A DNA stretch of 64,000 nucleotides from Methylobacterium bullatum (GCA_902712845.1 LR743504.1:2330001-2394000), one strand, 5' to 3'. Shown: positions 1 through 8,509, counted from the stretch's first letter. The notes: generated from the letters alone by a model not told the origin. Numbers and translations are program-made.

Positions 1-24
1 AAGGAGCCCGACGCAATAGGTCAT
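1..24 (-). CDS. Anbu-type proteasome-like peptidase, first 8 codons only (runs off the left edge)
   Basis: Read on the minus strand from position 24, the sequence gives ATG then codons for MTYCVGLL. That is how I remember Anbu (ancestral beta subunit, HslV-like Ntn-hydrolase) proteins beginning; Met removal exposes the catalytic Thr. An AGGGG ribosome-binding site lies just upstream. It follows the transglutaminase gene in the same direction. In many proteobacteria Anbu closes the operon ATP-grasp / alpha-E / transglutaminase / Anbu, so position and N-terminus agree. Only eight residues are visible, so the identification depends on synteny plus the N-terminal string. Confidence 0.7.
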
Positions 25-81
25 GATACCGATACCCCTGATGGCCCGAGACTCTCAGGCCATTCTCGATGCTGTGACAGG

Positions 82-909
82 CTAGACCTGGACGGCCGCC
101 TGAGCCTGTTCGACCCGAAGCTTTACTTCGAGTGTCTCAGTCCCGCCACCCATCCGGCTGCCTCTGATCGGGGCCGCACCCAAATAATCCAGCCCGATGG
201 CGACGCGGATATGCGCCTCCGTCGTAGCGATACCATTGGCCGGGTCGAAACCGACCCATCCCAGACCGGGCACCAGAGCTTCCGCCCAAGCATGCCCCGA
301 TCCCTGATCCTCCTCGCTGTCGGCATGGAAGAAATAGCCGGAGACGTAGCGGGCGGGAATTTCCAGATGCCGCGCGGCGGCGATGAAAATATGGGCAAGA
401 TCCTGGCAGACGCCCTTTCCGGCAGCGAAGGATTGCGCGGCGGTGGTGCTGGCGCTGGCCGGACCCGGCTCGAACGCGACCGTGTCGAAGACGGCGGCGA
501 GAAGTCGGTGAAGGCAGGGGAGAACCGAGGAATCACCCTCGTCGACCACGCTCTTGGCGAAAGCCTGAAGCTCGGCATTGGCCGTCGCGAGATCGGAATC
601 GCGCAGGTAGAACACGTCGGGCAGGCGTTCCACCGTGCCGCGGACGATGCCGTGCATCTCGTTGGTGTCGACTTCGCCGGTGACCCGGATCGTCAGGGCG
701 TCGGCCGGCTCGTCGGCCGTGAACCAGTGGGTGACGTTGCCGAACCCGTCCTCACGCTCGCTGATCCGCCCATCCACCGAGGGTTCGATCCGCCAGCGGC
801 GGACATATTGCCCGTCATGGTCGCGCGGTCGAAGGCGCAGAAGCTGGATGAGACCCCGGGCCGGCTGCTCGTAGGTGTAGTTGGTCTCATGGAAGACGCG
901 GATGCGCAT
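82..909 (-). CDS. Transglutaminase family protein (bacterial transglutaminase-like)
   Basis: 275 aa. The N-terminal third is the beta-rich bacterial transglutaminase N-domain, starting MRIRVFHETNYTYEQP. The papain-like transglutaminase core follows, with all three catalytic residues: Cys in GVCQDLAH (about residue 168), His in GHAWAEAL (about 207) and Asp in GFDPANG (about 222). There is no signal peptide, so it is probably cytosolic. It is the third gene of a minus-strand operon after the ATP-grasp and alpha-E genes, with an Anbu-like start just downstream. The family is thought to act on peptide or gamma-glutamyl linkages in an Anbu-associated peptide-modification system; the substrate is unknown. 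The family call is secure, the role inferred from context. Confidence 0.9.
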   Translation of the reverse strand: MRIRVFHETNYTYEQPARGLIQLLRLRPRDHDGQYVRRWRIEPSVDGRISEREDGFGNVTHWFTADEPADALTIRVTGEVDTNEMHGIVRGTVERLPDVFYLRDSDLATANAELQAFAKSVVDEGDSSVLPCLHRLLAAVFDTVAFEPGPASASTTAAQSFAAGKGVCQDLAHIFIAAARHLEIPARYVSGYFFHADSEEDQGSGHAWAEALVPGLGWVGFDPANGIATTEAHIRVAIGLDYLGAAPIRGSRMGGGTETLEVKLRVEQAQAAVQV

Positions 910-945
910 GGACGTCTCTTGTAGAACTCGGGATTCGACGGAACC

Positions 946-1890
946 CTACACCAGATATTGTTCGATGACCGCCGCACCGAGACGATTGTTCTCGACGATG
1001 AAGGCCGTCACGAACTCGTGCAGACCCGATCGGAAGACCCGGTCGATGTTCTCGCCTTCCAGGCGTGCGAGGGTGTTGCTCGCCAGGCGCTGGCTCGCGC
1101 CGCGGCGGCCATAGGCGTCGGCGATGAGATCGAGATGCTCCACCAGCATGCCGTAGCAATTGGTCAGGGAGCGCGGCATCTGCCGGTTGAGGATCAGCAG
1201 GTCGGCCACGAGCAGCGGTTTGACGCTCTCGCGATAGACCCAGTGATAGGCGTTGAAAGCCGAGACCTCGCGAAGGATCGTGGTCCACTGGAAATAATCG
1301 AGGCTGCCGCCGACCTTCTCCGTGGCCGGCAGCAGGATGCGATACTTCACGTCGAGGATGCGGGCGGTGTTGTCGGCCCGCTCGATGGCGGTGCCAAGCC
1401 GCGTGAACCAGTAGGCGTCGTTGCGCAGCATGGTGCGGTAGGCCGAGCCGTCGAAGGCGAGGGACACACCCTTCACCCATTCGAGGAAGCGGCTGAACTC
1501 GTCGCGATTGAGATCGCGGCCCTCGTAGTTGCGCAGTTCGAGCCAGGCACCGTTGATCGCGTCCCACATCTCCGTGGTCAGCGCGGTGCGGACGGACCTG
1601 GCGTTCTCGCGCGCGGTCTCGATGCAGGAGCGGATCGAGGACGGGTTGTGGGGCGAGAAGGCCAGGAAGTTGCACACCGTCGCTTCGTTGACGCTGTCAT
1701 AGAGCGGCTTGAACACCTCCGGGTCGCCCGCGGAGGCCAGGGCCGACGCCCATTCGTTGGTCTCGCCGCCACCATAGCTCGAGGGGAGGGCGGCGAGCCG
1801 ATGGGCCGCATCGAGGATGCGGGCGACGAACTCGGCCCGCTCGGCGTAGCGCGAGAGCCAGTACAGATTGTCGGCGGTCCGGGACAGCAT
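946..1890 (-). CDS. Alpha-E domain protein (DUF403 family)
   Basis: 314 aa, almost entirely alpha-helical. It opens with the family hallmark MLSRTADNLYWLSRYAERAE. No catalytic residues are known for the family and there is no signal peptide or membrane segment. Homologues occur beside, or fused to, circularly permuted ATP-grasp proteins, and this copy sits between an ATP-grasp gene (upstream) and a transglutaminase gene (36 bp downstream). Together they are predicted to make and process a small peptide whose identity is unknown. The length is normal and the frame intact. Confidence 0.9.
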   Translation of the reverse strand: MLSRTADNLYWLSRYAERAEFVARILDAAHRLAALPSSYGGGETNEWASALASAGDPEVFKPLYDSVNEATVCNFLAFSPHNPSSIRSCIETARENARSVRTALTTEMWDAINGAWLELRNYEGRDLNRDEFSRFLEWVKGVSLAFDGSAYRTMLRNDAYWFTRLGTAIERADNTARILDVKYRILLPATEKVGGSLDYFQWTTILREVSAFNAYHWVYRESVKPLLVADLLILNRQMPRSLTNCYGMLVEHLDLIADAYGRRGASQRLASNTLARLEGENIDRVFRSGLHEFVTAFIVENNRLGAAVIEQYLV

Positions 1891-1958
1891 GGGCTTCCGT
1901 TAAGGCGATGGGCGAGAAAACGATCCACCCCGCTTCCGGGGTGGGCTTTGGCGTAGCG

Positions 1959-3398
1959 TCAGGCGTCCAGCACCCAGGTATCCTTGGTGCCCCCGCCCTG
2001 GCTGGAATTGACGACGAGCGACCCTTCCTTGAGGGCGACGCGGGTCAGGCCGCCCGGAACGATCCGGATCTCGTCGGAGCCGCATAGCACGAAGGGCCGC
2101 AGATCGACGTGGCGCGGCGCGACGCCGGACGCGACGAAGGTCGGGCAGGTGGACAGCGCCAGGGTCGGTTGGGCGATGAACCCGTCCGGCGCGTGGCGCA
2201 GCTTGCGGCTGAAATCCTCGATCTCCCGCTTGGTGGCGTGCGGGCCCACCAGCATGCCGTAGCCGCCCGATCCGTTGACTTCCTTCACGACGAGGTCGGC
2301 GAGGTTGTCCATCACGTAGGAGAAGGCCTCCTTCTCGCGGCAGCGATAGGTCGGCACGTTGTGCAGGATCGGCTCCTCGCCGGTGAAGAACTTCACGATC
2401 TCCGGCATGTAGCTGTAGACGGCCTTGTCGTCCGCGATGCCGGTGCCGACCGCGTTGGCGAGGGTCACGGTGCCGCGCTCGTAGGCGTTCATCAGGCCGG
2501 GCACGCCGAGCACCGAATCGGGCCGGAACACCAGGGGATCGAGGAAGTCGTCGTCGAGGCGGCGATAGATCACGTCGACCCGGCGCGGACCTTCCGTGGT
2601 GCGCATGTAGACCACGTCGTCCTTGGTGAAGAGATCGGAGGCCTCCACCAGATCGACGCCGAGCTTGTCGGCCAGGAACGAGTGTTCGTAGAACGCGGAA
2701 TTGTAGCGGCCCGGGGTGAGCAGCACGACGGAGGGGTCGCGCGTCGCCGTCTGCGGGGCGAGACTGCGCAGGGTCGCCAGGAGCGCGTCGGGATAGTTCT
2801 CCACCGGCGCCACGCGATGGCGCGAGAACAGTTCCGGGAAGAGCCGCAGCATCACCTCCCGGTTTTCCAGCATGTAGGAGACGCCGGACGGCGTGCGGGC
2901 ATTGTCCTCCAGCACGAAGAAGTCGTTCTCGCCGGTGCGGACGATGTCGATGCCGGCGATGTGGACGTAGAGGTCGTGCGGGACTTTGAAGGCCCGCATC
3001 TCCATCCGGTAATGCGGGTTGCGATAGACCAGATCGGCTGGAATGATTCCGGCCTTGATGCATTCCTGGGCGCCATAGATGTCGCTGAGGAAGGCATTGA
3101 TCGCGGTGACGCGCTGCTTCAGCCCCCGCTCGAGGAAGCTCCATTCCGGCTTCGTGATCACCCGTGGGATGATGTCGAAGGGGATCAGCCGTTCGGTGGA
3201 TTCGTTGGCGCCGTAGACGGCGAAGGTGATGCCGATGCGCCGGAAGAGCATCTCGGCCTGGCTGCGCCGCGTGTTGAAGTGCTCGGGCGGCGTCGTCTCG
3301 AGCCACGATTTCAGGCTGTTATAGGCTTCGCGAACCGAGGCATCGCCCAGGGCGGCTCCCGGTATCCCATTCATTTCGTCGAACGCAGCGAGCGCCAT
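1959..3398 (-). CDS. Circularly permuted type 2 ATP-grasp protein
   Basis: 479 aa from the chosen ATG at 3398 (MALAAFDEMNG), which has a strong GGGGAGG ribosome-binding site; an upstream in-frame extension to 3491 has no such site and a composition unlike the family. Recognisable blocks are RRIGITFAVYG, ERLIPFDIIPR, VLEDNARTPSGVSYMLENRE (ATP-grasp metal/nucleotide region), LTPGRYNSAFYEH, VNGSGGYGMLVGP and the C-terminal SSQGGGTKDTWVLDA. The family is predicted to form amide or peptide bonds using ATP. First gene of the operon with the alpha-E, transglutaminase and Anbu-like genes, so it probably supplies the ligation step of that peptide system; the product is unknown. Confidence 0.92.
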   Translation of the reverse strand: MALAAFDEMNGIPGAALGDASVREAYNSLKSWLETTPPEHFNTRRSQAEMLFRRIGITFAVYGANESTERLIPFDIIPRVITKPEWSFLERGLKQRVTAINAFLSDIYGAQECIKAGIIPADLVYRNPHYRMEMRAFKVPHDLYVHIAGIDIVRTGENDFFVLEDNARTPSGVSYMLENREVMLRLFPELFSRHRVAPVENYPDALLATLRSLAPQTATRDPSVVLLTPGRYNSAFYEHSFLADKLGVDLVEASDLFTKDDVVYMRTTEGPRRVDVIYRRLDDDFLDPLVFRPDSVLGVPGLMNAYERGTVTLANAVGTGIADDKAVYSYMPEIVKFFTGEEPILHNVPTYRCREKEAFSYVMDNLADLVVKEVNGSGGYGMLVGPHATKREIEDFSRKLRHAPDGFIAQPTLALSTCPTFVASGVAPRHVDLRPFVLCGSDEIRIVPGGLTRVALKEGSLVVNSSQGGGTKDTWVLDA

Positions 3399-3537
3399 TC
3401 GCGCCTCCCCTTTTATCCCGGCATCTTCGCAAGAGGCGCGCCACCGGGACGATGTGCGCTTCGCAGCAGACCGATGGTGTCGTCCGATCACCGCGGAGCG
3501 AACGATCCGCCGCGATCCGATCGTCAGAGTAGCACGT

Positions 3538-4257
3538 TCACATCAGCTTCAACCCCTTCAGGCTCGCGTGTCCATCCCGGCCGAGGATGACGTGGTCGTG
3601 GACGACGATCCCCAGCGGGTCGAGGATCGCCACGATCTCCCGCGTCATCCTGATGTCGGCCGCCGAGGGCGCCGGATCGCCGGAGGGGTGGTTGTGCGCG
3701 AGGATGATGGCGGTGGCCGAGAGTTCGAGGGCGCGGCGGGCCACCTCCCTCGGATAGACCGGGGTGTGATCGACGGTGCCGCGGCCCTGGACCTCGTCGG
3801 CGATGAGATGGTTGCGCTTGTCGAGGAACAGCACGCGGAACTGCTCGCGCGGCGAGAACGCCATCGTGGCGCGGCAATATTCGAGGAGCGCCGCCCAGGA
3901 GGAGAGCAGGGGCCGCGCGGCGATGGCGCCCCGCGCCAGGCGATGGCCCGCCGCCTCGATGAGCTTGAGATCGGCGACGACGCCCTGGCTCACGCCCTCC
4001 ACCTCCGCGAGCCGGTTCGGCTCCGCGCTCACCACTTCGGCGAAACTGCCGAACCGGCGGATCAGGGCTTTCGCCAGGGGCTTCACGTCCCGTCGCGGGA
4101 TCGCGCGGAAGAGGACGAGTTCGAGGAGTTCGTAATCCGGCAGCGCATCCGCCCCGGCCTGGGCGAAGCGCGCCCGCAGCCGGTCGCGGTGCCCGAGATA
4201 ATGGGGAGCGTCCGGGGCCGCCTCGCCGGCGGGCGATTCGAGGGGGAGGCGCGGCAT
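3538..4257 (-). CDS. radC: RadC family protein (JAB/MPN domain)
   Basis: 239 aa. A helix-hairpin-helix region (about residues 20-90) is followed by the JAB1/MPN metalloprotease-like domain, with the zinc-binding pattern [15 protein letters not shown] and the RadC signature [15 protein letters not shown]. The ATG at 4257 is chosen because GGAGG sits 7 nt upstream; an ATG at 4281 lacks a site. The gene begins 27 bp after map ends and is probably cotranscribed with it. RadC was historically called a DNA repair protein, but the function is uncertain, and MPN-domain RadC relatives often sit in mobile DNA. This copy looks like the chromosomal one. Confidence 0.93.
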   Translation of the reverse strand: MPRLPLESPAGEAAPDAPHYLGHRDRLRARFAQAGADALPDYELLELVLFRAIPRRDVKPLAKALIRRFGSFAEVVSAEPNRLAEVEGVSQGVVADLKLIEAAGHRLARGAIAARPLLSSWAALLEYCRATMAFSPREQFRVLFLDKRNHLIADEVQGRGTVDHTPVYPREVARRALELSATAIILAHNHPSGDPAPSAADIRMTREIVAILDPLGIVVHDHVILGRDGHASLKGLKLM

Positions 4258-4283
4258 CGTCTTGCCTCCGGATCCCGGCATCG

Positions 4284-5150
4284 TCAGGCGGAGGGGGCGA
4301 TCGGCTGATGCAGGCCCTTCGGCGAGAAGGTGAAGACCTCGACCCCCGTCTCCGTCACCGCCACCGTGTGCTCGAACTGCGCCGAGAGCGAGCGATCCCG
4401 CGTCACCGCGGTCCAGCCATCGGAGAGCACCTTCACCGCCGGGCGGCCGAGATTGATCATGGGCTCGACGGTGAAGAACTGTCCCGGCTCGAAGGCCACG
4501 TCGTAGCTCGGCTCGACATAGTGCAGGATGGTCGGCGCGTCGTGATAGATGCGCCCGAGGCCGTGCCCGCAGAAGTCGCGCACCACGGAACAGCGCTCGG
4601 CTTCGGCATAGGCCTGGATCGCACGGCCGATATCCGTGGTGGAGCCGCCCGGCTTGATCGCGGCGATGCCCCGCATGAGGCATTCGTGGGTGATCTCGCA
4701 CAGGCGTGCCGCCTTGCGCGGCACCTCGCCGACATAGGCCATGCGACTGCTGTCGCCATGCCAGCCGTCGACGATGAGGCAGATGTCGAGATTGACGATG
4801 TCGCCGTCGCGCAGGGGCTTGTCGTTGGGGATGCCGTGGCAGACCACGTGGTTGATCGAGGTGCAGATCGATTTCGGGTAGCCGCGATACAGCAGCGAGG
4901 CCGGGTAGGCGCCGTTGTCCATGGCGAATTCGTAGGCGAGGCGGTCCAGCGCCTCGGTGGTCACGCCGGGGGCGGTGGCCTCCATCAGCACGTCGAGGGC
5001 CTCCGCCGTGAGGCGGCCGGCCTTGCGCATGCCCTCGAACCCTTCGGGACCGTGAATCGGCGGCCGAGGCGCGCGGCGACCGCCTTCGACGACGGCCTGT
5101 TCGTTCTGGGTCATGAGGAACGTGGTTTCGTAAGAGCGGCTGAGAGACAT
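4284..5150 (-). CDS. map: Type I methionine aminopeptidase
   Basis: Cytosolic metalloprotease that removes the initiator Met from nascent proteins. All five metal ligands are visible: Asp in [11 protein letters not shown], Asp in WHGDSSRM, His in [10 protein letters not shown], Glu in VEPMINLG and Glu in FEHTVAVTE. The 288-aa reading starts at 5150; a second ATG at 5114 (MTQNEQAVV) is equally possible because neither has a convincing ribosome-binding site. radC follows 27 bp downstream on the same strand. The length fits the alphaproteobacterial enzyme. Confidence 0.95.
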   Translation of the reverse strand: MSLSRSYETTFLMTQNEQAVVEGGRRAPRPPIHGPEGFEGMRKAGRLTAEALDVLMEATAPGVTTEALDRLAYEFAMDNGAYPASLLYRGYPKSICTSINHVVCHGIPNDKPLRDGDIVNLDICLIVDGWHGDSSRMAYVGEVPRKAARLCEITHECLMRGIAAIKPGGSTTDIGRAIQAYAEAERCSVVRDFCGHGLGRIYHDAPTILHYVEPSYDVAFEPGQFFTVEPMINLGRPAVKVLSDGWTAVTRDRSLSAQFEHTVAVTETGVEVFTFSPKGLHQPIAPSA

Positions 5151-5326
5151 CCCTCTCTACGGCGGCCTGCGCGGCAGGCCAAGCCTCGACGAGACCGGCT
5201 TTTTGCTGGGCTTGGGGAATCGTCGGCGCTAGGCTTGAGGGCGACGAGCGGGTAGAGAATGGCCCGGACGGAGCAATGGTGCCCGGGCGGGGCTCAGCCC
5301 CGGCGGGACGGAGGCAGGATCGGGCG

Positions 5327-5581
5327 ATGGCTGACAAGGCGGTGCCGCATTTCCACAACGACCTCGGAGTTGCCCTGATCGAAGTGGGCTCCAAGGAGTT
5401 CATGTGCATCGGCGCCAAGCCGCCCTTCGATCATCCGCACGTCTTCCTCGACATGGGGACCGATGACGAGATCATCTGCCAGTATTGCTCGACGCTCTAC
5501 CGCTATCGCCCCGGCCTGAAGGCCGGCACGGCCGATCCGGCCGCCGCCGTCTGGGACGATCACGGCGCGAAGGCCGCCTGA
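5327..5581 (+). CDS. CHCC-type zinc-finger domain protein
   Basis: 84 aa from the ATG at 5327 ([14 protein letters not shown]). The pattern Cys (FMCIGAKPP), His (DHPHVFLDM) and CxxC ([10 protein letters not shown]) is the zf-CHCC zinc site, the bacterial relative of mitochondrial complex I subunit NDUFS6. In alphaproteobacteria such proteins are usually small cytosolic orphans tied to respiratory complex I assembly; that role is inferred. An in-frame start at 5276 would add a low-complexity tail unlike the family. The stop lies 33 bp before the GTG start of the flavin monooxygenase, so they may be cotranscribed. Confidence 0.88.
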   Translation: MADKAVPHFHNDLGVALIEVGSKEFMCIGAKPPFDHPHVFLDMGTDDEIICQYCSTLYRYRPGLKAGTADPAAAVWDDHGAKAA

Positions 5582-5613
5582 TCGCACACGATTCGCGAGG
5601 GCGAGATCCGCAG

Positions 5614-6831
5614 GTGTCCGACGGTTCCCATGGGTCCCGAACCCCTCACGCCGCCCCCGGCCTCGCCGTCGCCATCGTCGGCGCGGGCATAGGAGGACTG
5701 ACCGCCGCCCTCGCCCTGGATGCGGCCGGGCATGAGGTGACGCTCGTCGAGCGCCGGACCGGGTTCAGCGAGGTCGGCGCCGGCCTGCAACTCTCCCCGA
5801 ATGCCAGCCGCGTGCTGATCTCCCTCGGCCTCGGCGCCGCCCTGCGCCGGGCGGCGAGCGAGCCGCCGCGGGTGGTGGTGCGTGCCCTCGGGTCCGGTCG
5901 CGAGATCGGCGGCGTCGAACTCGGGGCCGAACTGCGCGGCCGCCACGGCGCGCCCTATTACGTCATCCATCGGGCCGACCTGCAGACGCTCCTGCTCGAT
6001 GCCGTGCGCAGCCGGCCGGGTATCCGCCTGCTGATGGGGCGGGACGTCAGGGGGCTCGCCGAATCGGACACCTCCGTCGAGTTGACCCTGGAAAGCGGCC
6101 AGGGCTCGCGATCCGAGACGCTGGCCGTGGACCTCGTGGTGGGTGCCGATGGCGTGCGCTCCACCCTGCGCGGCCATTTCGACGGCCGGCGGTTGCGGTC
6201 CTGCGGCGAGGCCGCCTGGCGCGCCACGATCCCGCGCGATGCCGCACCTCCGGAATTGCAGGGCGACGAGACCGGCCTGTGGCTCGGGCGCCGCCGGCAC
6301 GTGGTGCATTACCCGATCCAGGGCGGGCGGAGCATCAACATCGTGGCCGTGGTGCCCGAGCGCCTCGGCAGCGAGGATTGGGGCCAGCTCGGCGAACCCG
6401 CCGTCCTGCGCGCCCAGTTTCCGGACGCGACCCCGGTCCTGGCCGAGCTCCTGACCGCGCCGGATTCCTGGCTGGTCTGGTCGCTGGTCGACCGGCCGAC
6501 GGCGCGGCCCATGGCGCGGGGCCGGGTGGCCCTCATCGGCGATGCGGCCCATCCGGTCCTGCCGTTCCTGGCGCAGGGAGCGGCGCTGGCCATCGAGGAC
6601 GCGGCCGTCTTCGCCCTGACCCTGCGGGCCGACGACGTGGCGGCATCGCTGGCGGCCTATGCCGGCCTGCGCGCGCCCCGCACCCGACGCGTGCAATCGG
6701 CCGCGCGCGGCAACGGGCGGACCTACCATGCGGGCGGGCTCGTCGGTTTTGCCCGCAACCTCGTCATGCGCCGCCTCGGTCCCGCCGGGATGGGCCGCCG
6801 CTACGACTGGCTCTACGGCTGGGCGCCTTGA
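5614..6831 (+). CDS. FAD-dependent monooxygenase (UbiH/salicylate-hydroxylase family)
   Basis: 405 aa from a GTG at 5614, the first plausible start after the preceding gene ends. Class A flavin monooxygenase layout: dinucleotide-binding GAGIGGLTAALALDAAG near the N-terminus, the DG-type motif in VVGADGVRSTLRG in the middle, and the FAD ribityl-binding GDAAHPVLPFLAQGAALAIE in the C-terminal third. NAD(P)H-dependent aromatic hydroxylation is expected; salicylate or 3-hydroxybenzoate-type substrates are possible, but no aromatic catabolic genes are nearby. It ends 37 bp before a tRNA-Leu gene. Confidence 0.88.
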   Translation: MSDGSHGSRTPHAAPGLAVAIVGAGIGGLTAALALDAAGHEVTLVERRTGFSEVGAGLQLSPNASRVLISLGLGAALRRAASEPPRVVVRALGSGREIGGVELGAELRGRHGAPYYVIHRADLQTLLLDAVRSRPGIRLLMGRDVRGLAESDTSVELTLESGQGSRSETLAVDLVVGADGVRSTLRGHFDGRRLRSCGEAAWRATIPRDAAPPELQGDETGLWLGRRRHVVHYPIQGGRSINIVAVVPERLGSEDWGQLGEPAVLRAQFPDATPVLAELLTAPDSWLVWSLVDRPTARPMARGRVALIGDAAHPVLPFLAQGAALAIEDAAVFALTLRADDVAASLAAYAGLRAPRTRRVQSAARGNGRTYHAGGLVGFARNLVMRRLGPAGMGRRYDWLYGWAP

Positions 6832-6868
6832 TCTCGGAGCCTGGTCTCGTTACCGCTGATCCTGCAAT

Positions 6869-6955
6869 GCGGACGTGGCGAAACCGGTAGACGCACGAGA
6901 CTTAAAATCTTGCGGCTGAAAGGCTGTGCGGGTTCGAGTCCCGCCGTCCGCACCA
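6869..6955 (+). tRNA. tRNA-Leu(UAA)
   Basis: Cloverleaf with acceptor arms GCGGACG and CGTCCGC, anticodon loop CTTAAAATC giving anticodon TAA, a variable arm of class II length, TTCGAGTC in the T loop, and an encoded CCA end. The 3' end is duplicated at 8510-8522, so this gene served as an integration site (see the island). Confidence 0.95.
6943..6955 (+). repeat. attL: 3' end of tRNA-Leu, left copy of a 13-bp direct repeat
   Basis: The 13 bases GCCGTCCGCACCA at the 3' end of tRNA-Leu recur in the same orientation at 8510-8522. The two copies bracket an AT-rich segment, which is the usual product of tyrosine-recombinase integration into a tRNA 3' end. Confidence 0.8.
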
Positions 6956-6965
6956 ATTTTTGATT

Positions 6966-6982
6966 CATAAGCGCCGCTTATG
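6966..6982. terminator. Hairpin just downstream of tRNA-Leu
   Basis: CATAAGCG and CGCTTATG form a perfect 8-bp inverted repeat with one central base. It starts 10 bp after the tRNA CCA end and follows a short T run. It could be a processing or termination stem for the tRNA transcript, or an arm-type site of the island's integration region; there is no long U tract after it. Confidence 0.4.
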
Positions 6983-7189
6983 AGGTATCTAGAAATAACC
7001 AACGTGCTCGATTGTATTTGGTAATAGAAAATTGTTCTTATCTATATCCAACGATACTTATTATTTGAATATTTTTGCAATAGGTGGCGCGAGTGTATTT
7101 ATTCAGTGCAATGCTAATATTCTCGTAGAAATTATTCGATAATCATGCAATTTATTGCCTAAAAAATCAATTTTGAATAATTGTGAATA

Positions 7190-8263
7190 TCATGTTTTAT
7201 TATTCGTTATTTTATTATTGGTTCTGACCTTCTGAAGGTGCGAACATATTTCATTATTTGGAAAAGCGAGTGTGTTTAAAAATGGTTTGTCTAATGATAA
7301 GTCGATATCGTAGCCTTTGTTTTGTGGAAAATTATAAATCGTTTTATAACCAAGTGGACTCATAATTATTTCAACAACAATTCCGATTTTATATTGATTT
7401 CTTGCTGGCTTGAAGTTTTTTTCGGCAAATGGAGGCGTAATTACAAACTCCACTGGGCCGCCGGATTTCCATCGAGTTACATGAAGGTTGTTGTTTATAT
7501 GCGTGACGTGATATGCAGACTCGATTGTGCTGGAAATCGGGCCTCTCCTTTGTATATGGTCTATTCTTGATTCGTCAAAATTATCATCCCTATGCCACCA
7601 ATTTCTAAATAAGTATAGGATATTACTTATAGGATTGATTGCGTTATTTTCTACTACGAGAATATCAAATATCCCACCAAATGCCTCAAATAGTCCATAT
7701 CCGTTGCGTTGTTGCTGTGCCAATATACTCGCACAGGCAATAATGCTATTACGTAACAATACAATTGGATCGGCTGCAATGCCGCTTTCGGTGCGTAGAA
7801 ATTTTTCGGCAAACGTGTTTTTCCCAGTTCCCGCGACAATATTAAACTCACCTTTATTTCCAATTTTAAAGGTGTCGCATTTAACTGAAACAGTAATAAA
7901 TTCCTTATTTCTAAGGGCTCCGACAAGTATAGTGCTGATTCCTGACGTTTTAAGTTTGGACCTTTTATGCCAATCTAATATTTGATCTTTATCATGATTT
8001 CCCGATTTGCAGAAACTGCGAAGGCGATTAAGGGGCTTTTGTAACTTTTCGTAGTCACCACTCCATGCTAAATAGATTTCTGGAGTTATTGGAAAAAATT
8101 TTCGACAAAGACTAGAAATGTAGATGTTTGGAATTTCTAACTCATTAGGGAGCGAGTATGTAGGTATTGATACATCCAAGTGTTCATTTATAGCACTTGT
8201 AATTAATGCGTCTCCGATGAGTATACAGATATTTTTTCTTCCAAGAACAGAAATCAATGTCAT
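7190..8263 (-). CDS. Orphan protein with a proteasome/HslV-like (Ntn-hydrolase) N-terminus
   Basis: 357 aa from the ATG at 8263; frames to 8278 or 8305 are open, but the promoter (next entry) would place the transcript start near 8278. I know no close family. Three blocks align by eye with HslV/proteasome beta subunits. First, MTLISVLGRKN then IGDALIT: after Met removal Thr is residue 1 and Asp is exactly residue 17, the catalytic spacing. Second, CRKFFPITPEIYLAWSGD resembles the Lys33 strand and following Gly turn, after an insertion of about 20 residues (candidate Lys54). Third, STILVGALRNKEF and FNIVAGTGKNTFAEKFL resemble later beta strands and the GSG turn. The C-terminal 170 residues are unmatched. 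No signal peptide. AT-rich coding on a tRNA-bounded island implies transfer. The fold call is inference; the reading frame is solid. Confidence 0.65.
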   Translation of the reverse strand: MTLISVLGRKNICILIGDALITSAINEHLDVSIPTYSLPNELEIPNIYISSLCRKFFPITPEIYLAWSGDYEKLQKPLNRLRSFCKSGNHDKDQILDWHKRSKLKTSGISTILVGALRNKEFITVSVKCDTFKIGNKGEFNIVAGTGKNTFAEKFLRTESGIAADPIVLLRNSIIACASILAQQQRNGYGLFEAFGGIFDILVVENNAINPISNILYLFRNWWHRDDNFDESRIDHIQRRGPISSTIESAYHVTHINNNLHVTRWKSGGPVEFVITPPFAEKNFKPARNQYKIGIVVEIIMSPLGYKTIYNFPQNKGYDIDLSLDKPFLNTLAFPNNEICSHLQKVRTNNKITNNKT

Positions 8264-8284
8264 TGCATCCAACGTCATAAAATT

Positions 8285-8325
8285 ATTATATAATCGTAGA
8301 TTCATCTAAAACAATGTTTTAGATG
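8285..8325 (-). promoter_or_regulatory. Sigma70-like promoter overlapped by a 10-bp-arm palindrome
   Basis: Read on the minus strand: TTGTTT (8314-8309), an 18-nt spacer, then a consensus TATAAT (8290-8285), predicting a transcript start near 8278. A perfect inverted repeat covers the -35 box: arms CATCTAAAAC (8303-8312) and GTTTTAGATG (8316-8325) around a 3-bp centre. That placement suits a repressor operator or autoregulatory site. It also argues that translation starts at 8263, not at 8305, which lies upstream of the -10 box. Confidence 0.6.
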
Positions 8326-8509
8326 GTAATTATTATTGCCATTTAGCTCGTCAGTATAAGCTCAATTTCTGACCTTGTTTACGGGTTCGGCGGTTTGCGC
8401 CCATCGGCCCTAAGGCAAAAGTGGCAGATGCAAATTGATATCAAAGGTTCCCGGATCGGGCGAGAACCGATTAATGAGTTTGATCTGATGATCTCGCTGT
8501 GAGGGGCCT

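Larger units (their letters stand above)
6956..8509. mobile_element. Small AT-rich genomic island integrated at tRNA-Leu
   Basis: About 1.55 kb between the tRNA-Leu 3' end and its duplicated copy. Positions 6956-8340 are strikingly AT-rich with long A/T runs, unlike the GC-rich flanks; 8341-8509 is intermediate in composition. The only convincing gene is the orphan at 7190-8263 on the minus strand. I see no integrase, excisionase or replication gene, so this is either a decayed island or a non-autonomous one mobilised in trans. Positions 6983-7189 and 8326-8509 hold no recognisable gene. Confidence 0.75.

Noticed and set aside
2109..3590. Long plus-strand open frame opposite the ATP-grasp gene
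   Set aside because: Antisense shadow of a GC-rich gene: the minus-strand product has clear family motifs, while this one is Arg/Gly/His-rich with none.
7322..7985. Two overlapping plus-strand frames within the AT-rich island
   Set aside because: They lie opposite the orphan gene, have no ribosome-binding site, and one overlaps the other in a different frame. The minus-strand gene has a promoter and a coherent sequence.
6956..8509. Integrase or excisionase gene for the tRNA-Leu island
   Set aside because: No tyrosine or serine recombinase motif (such as the R-H-R-Y set) is present in any frame; the island appears to lack its own recombinase.
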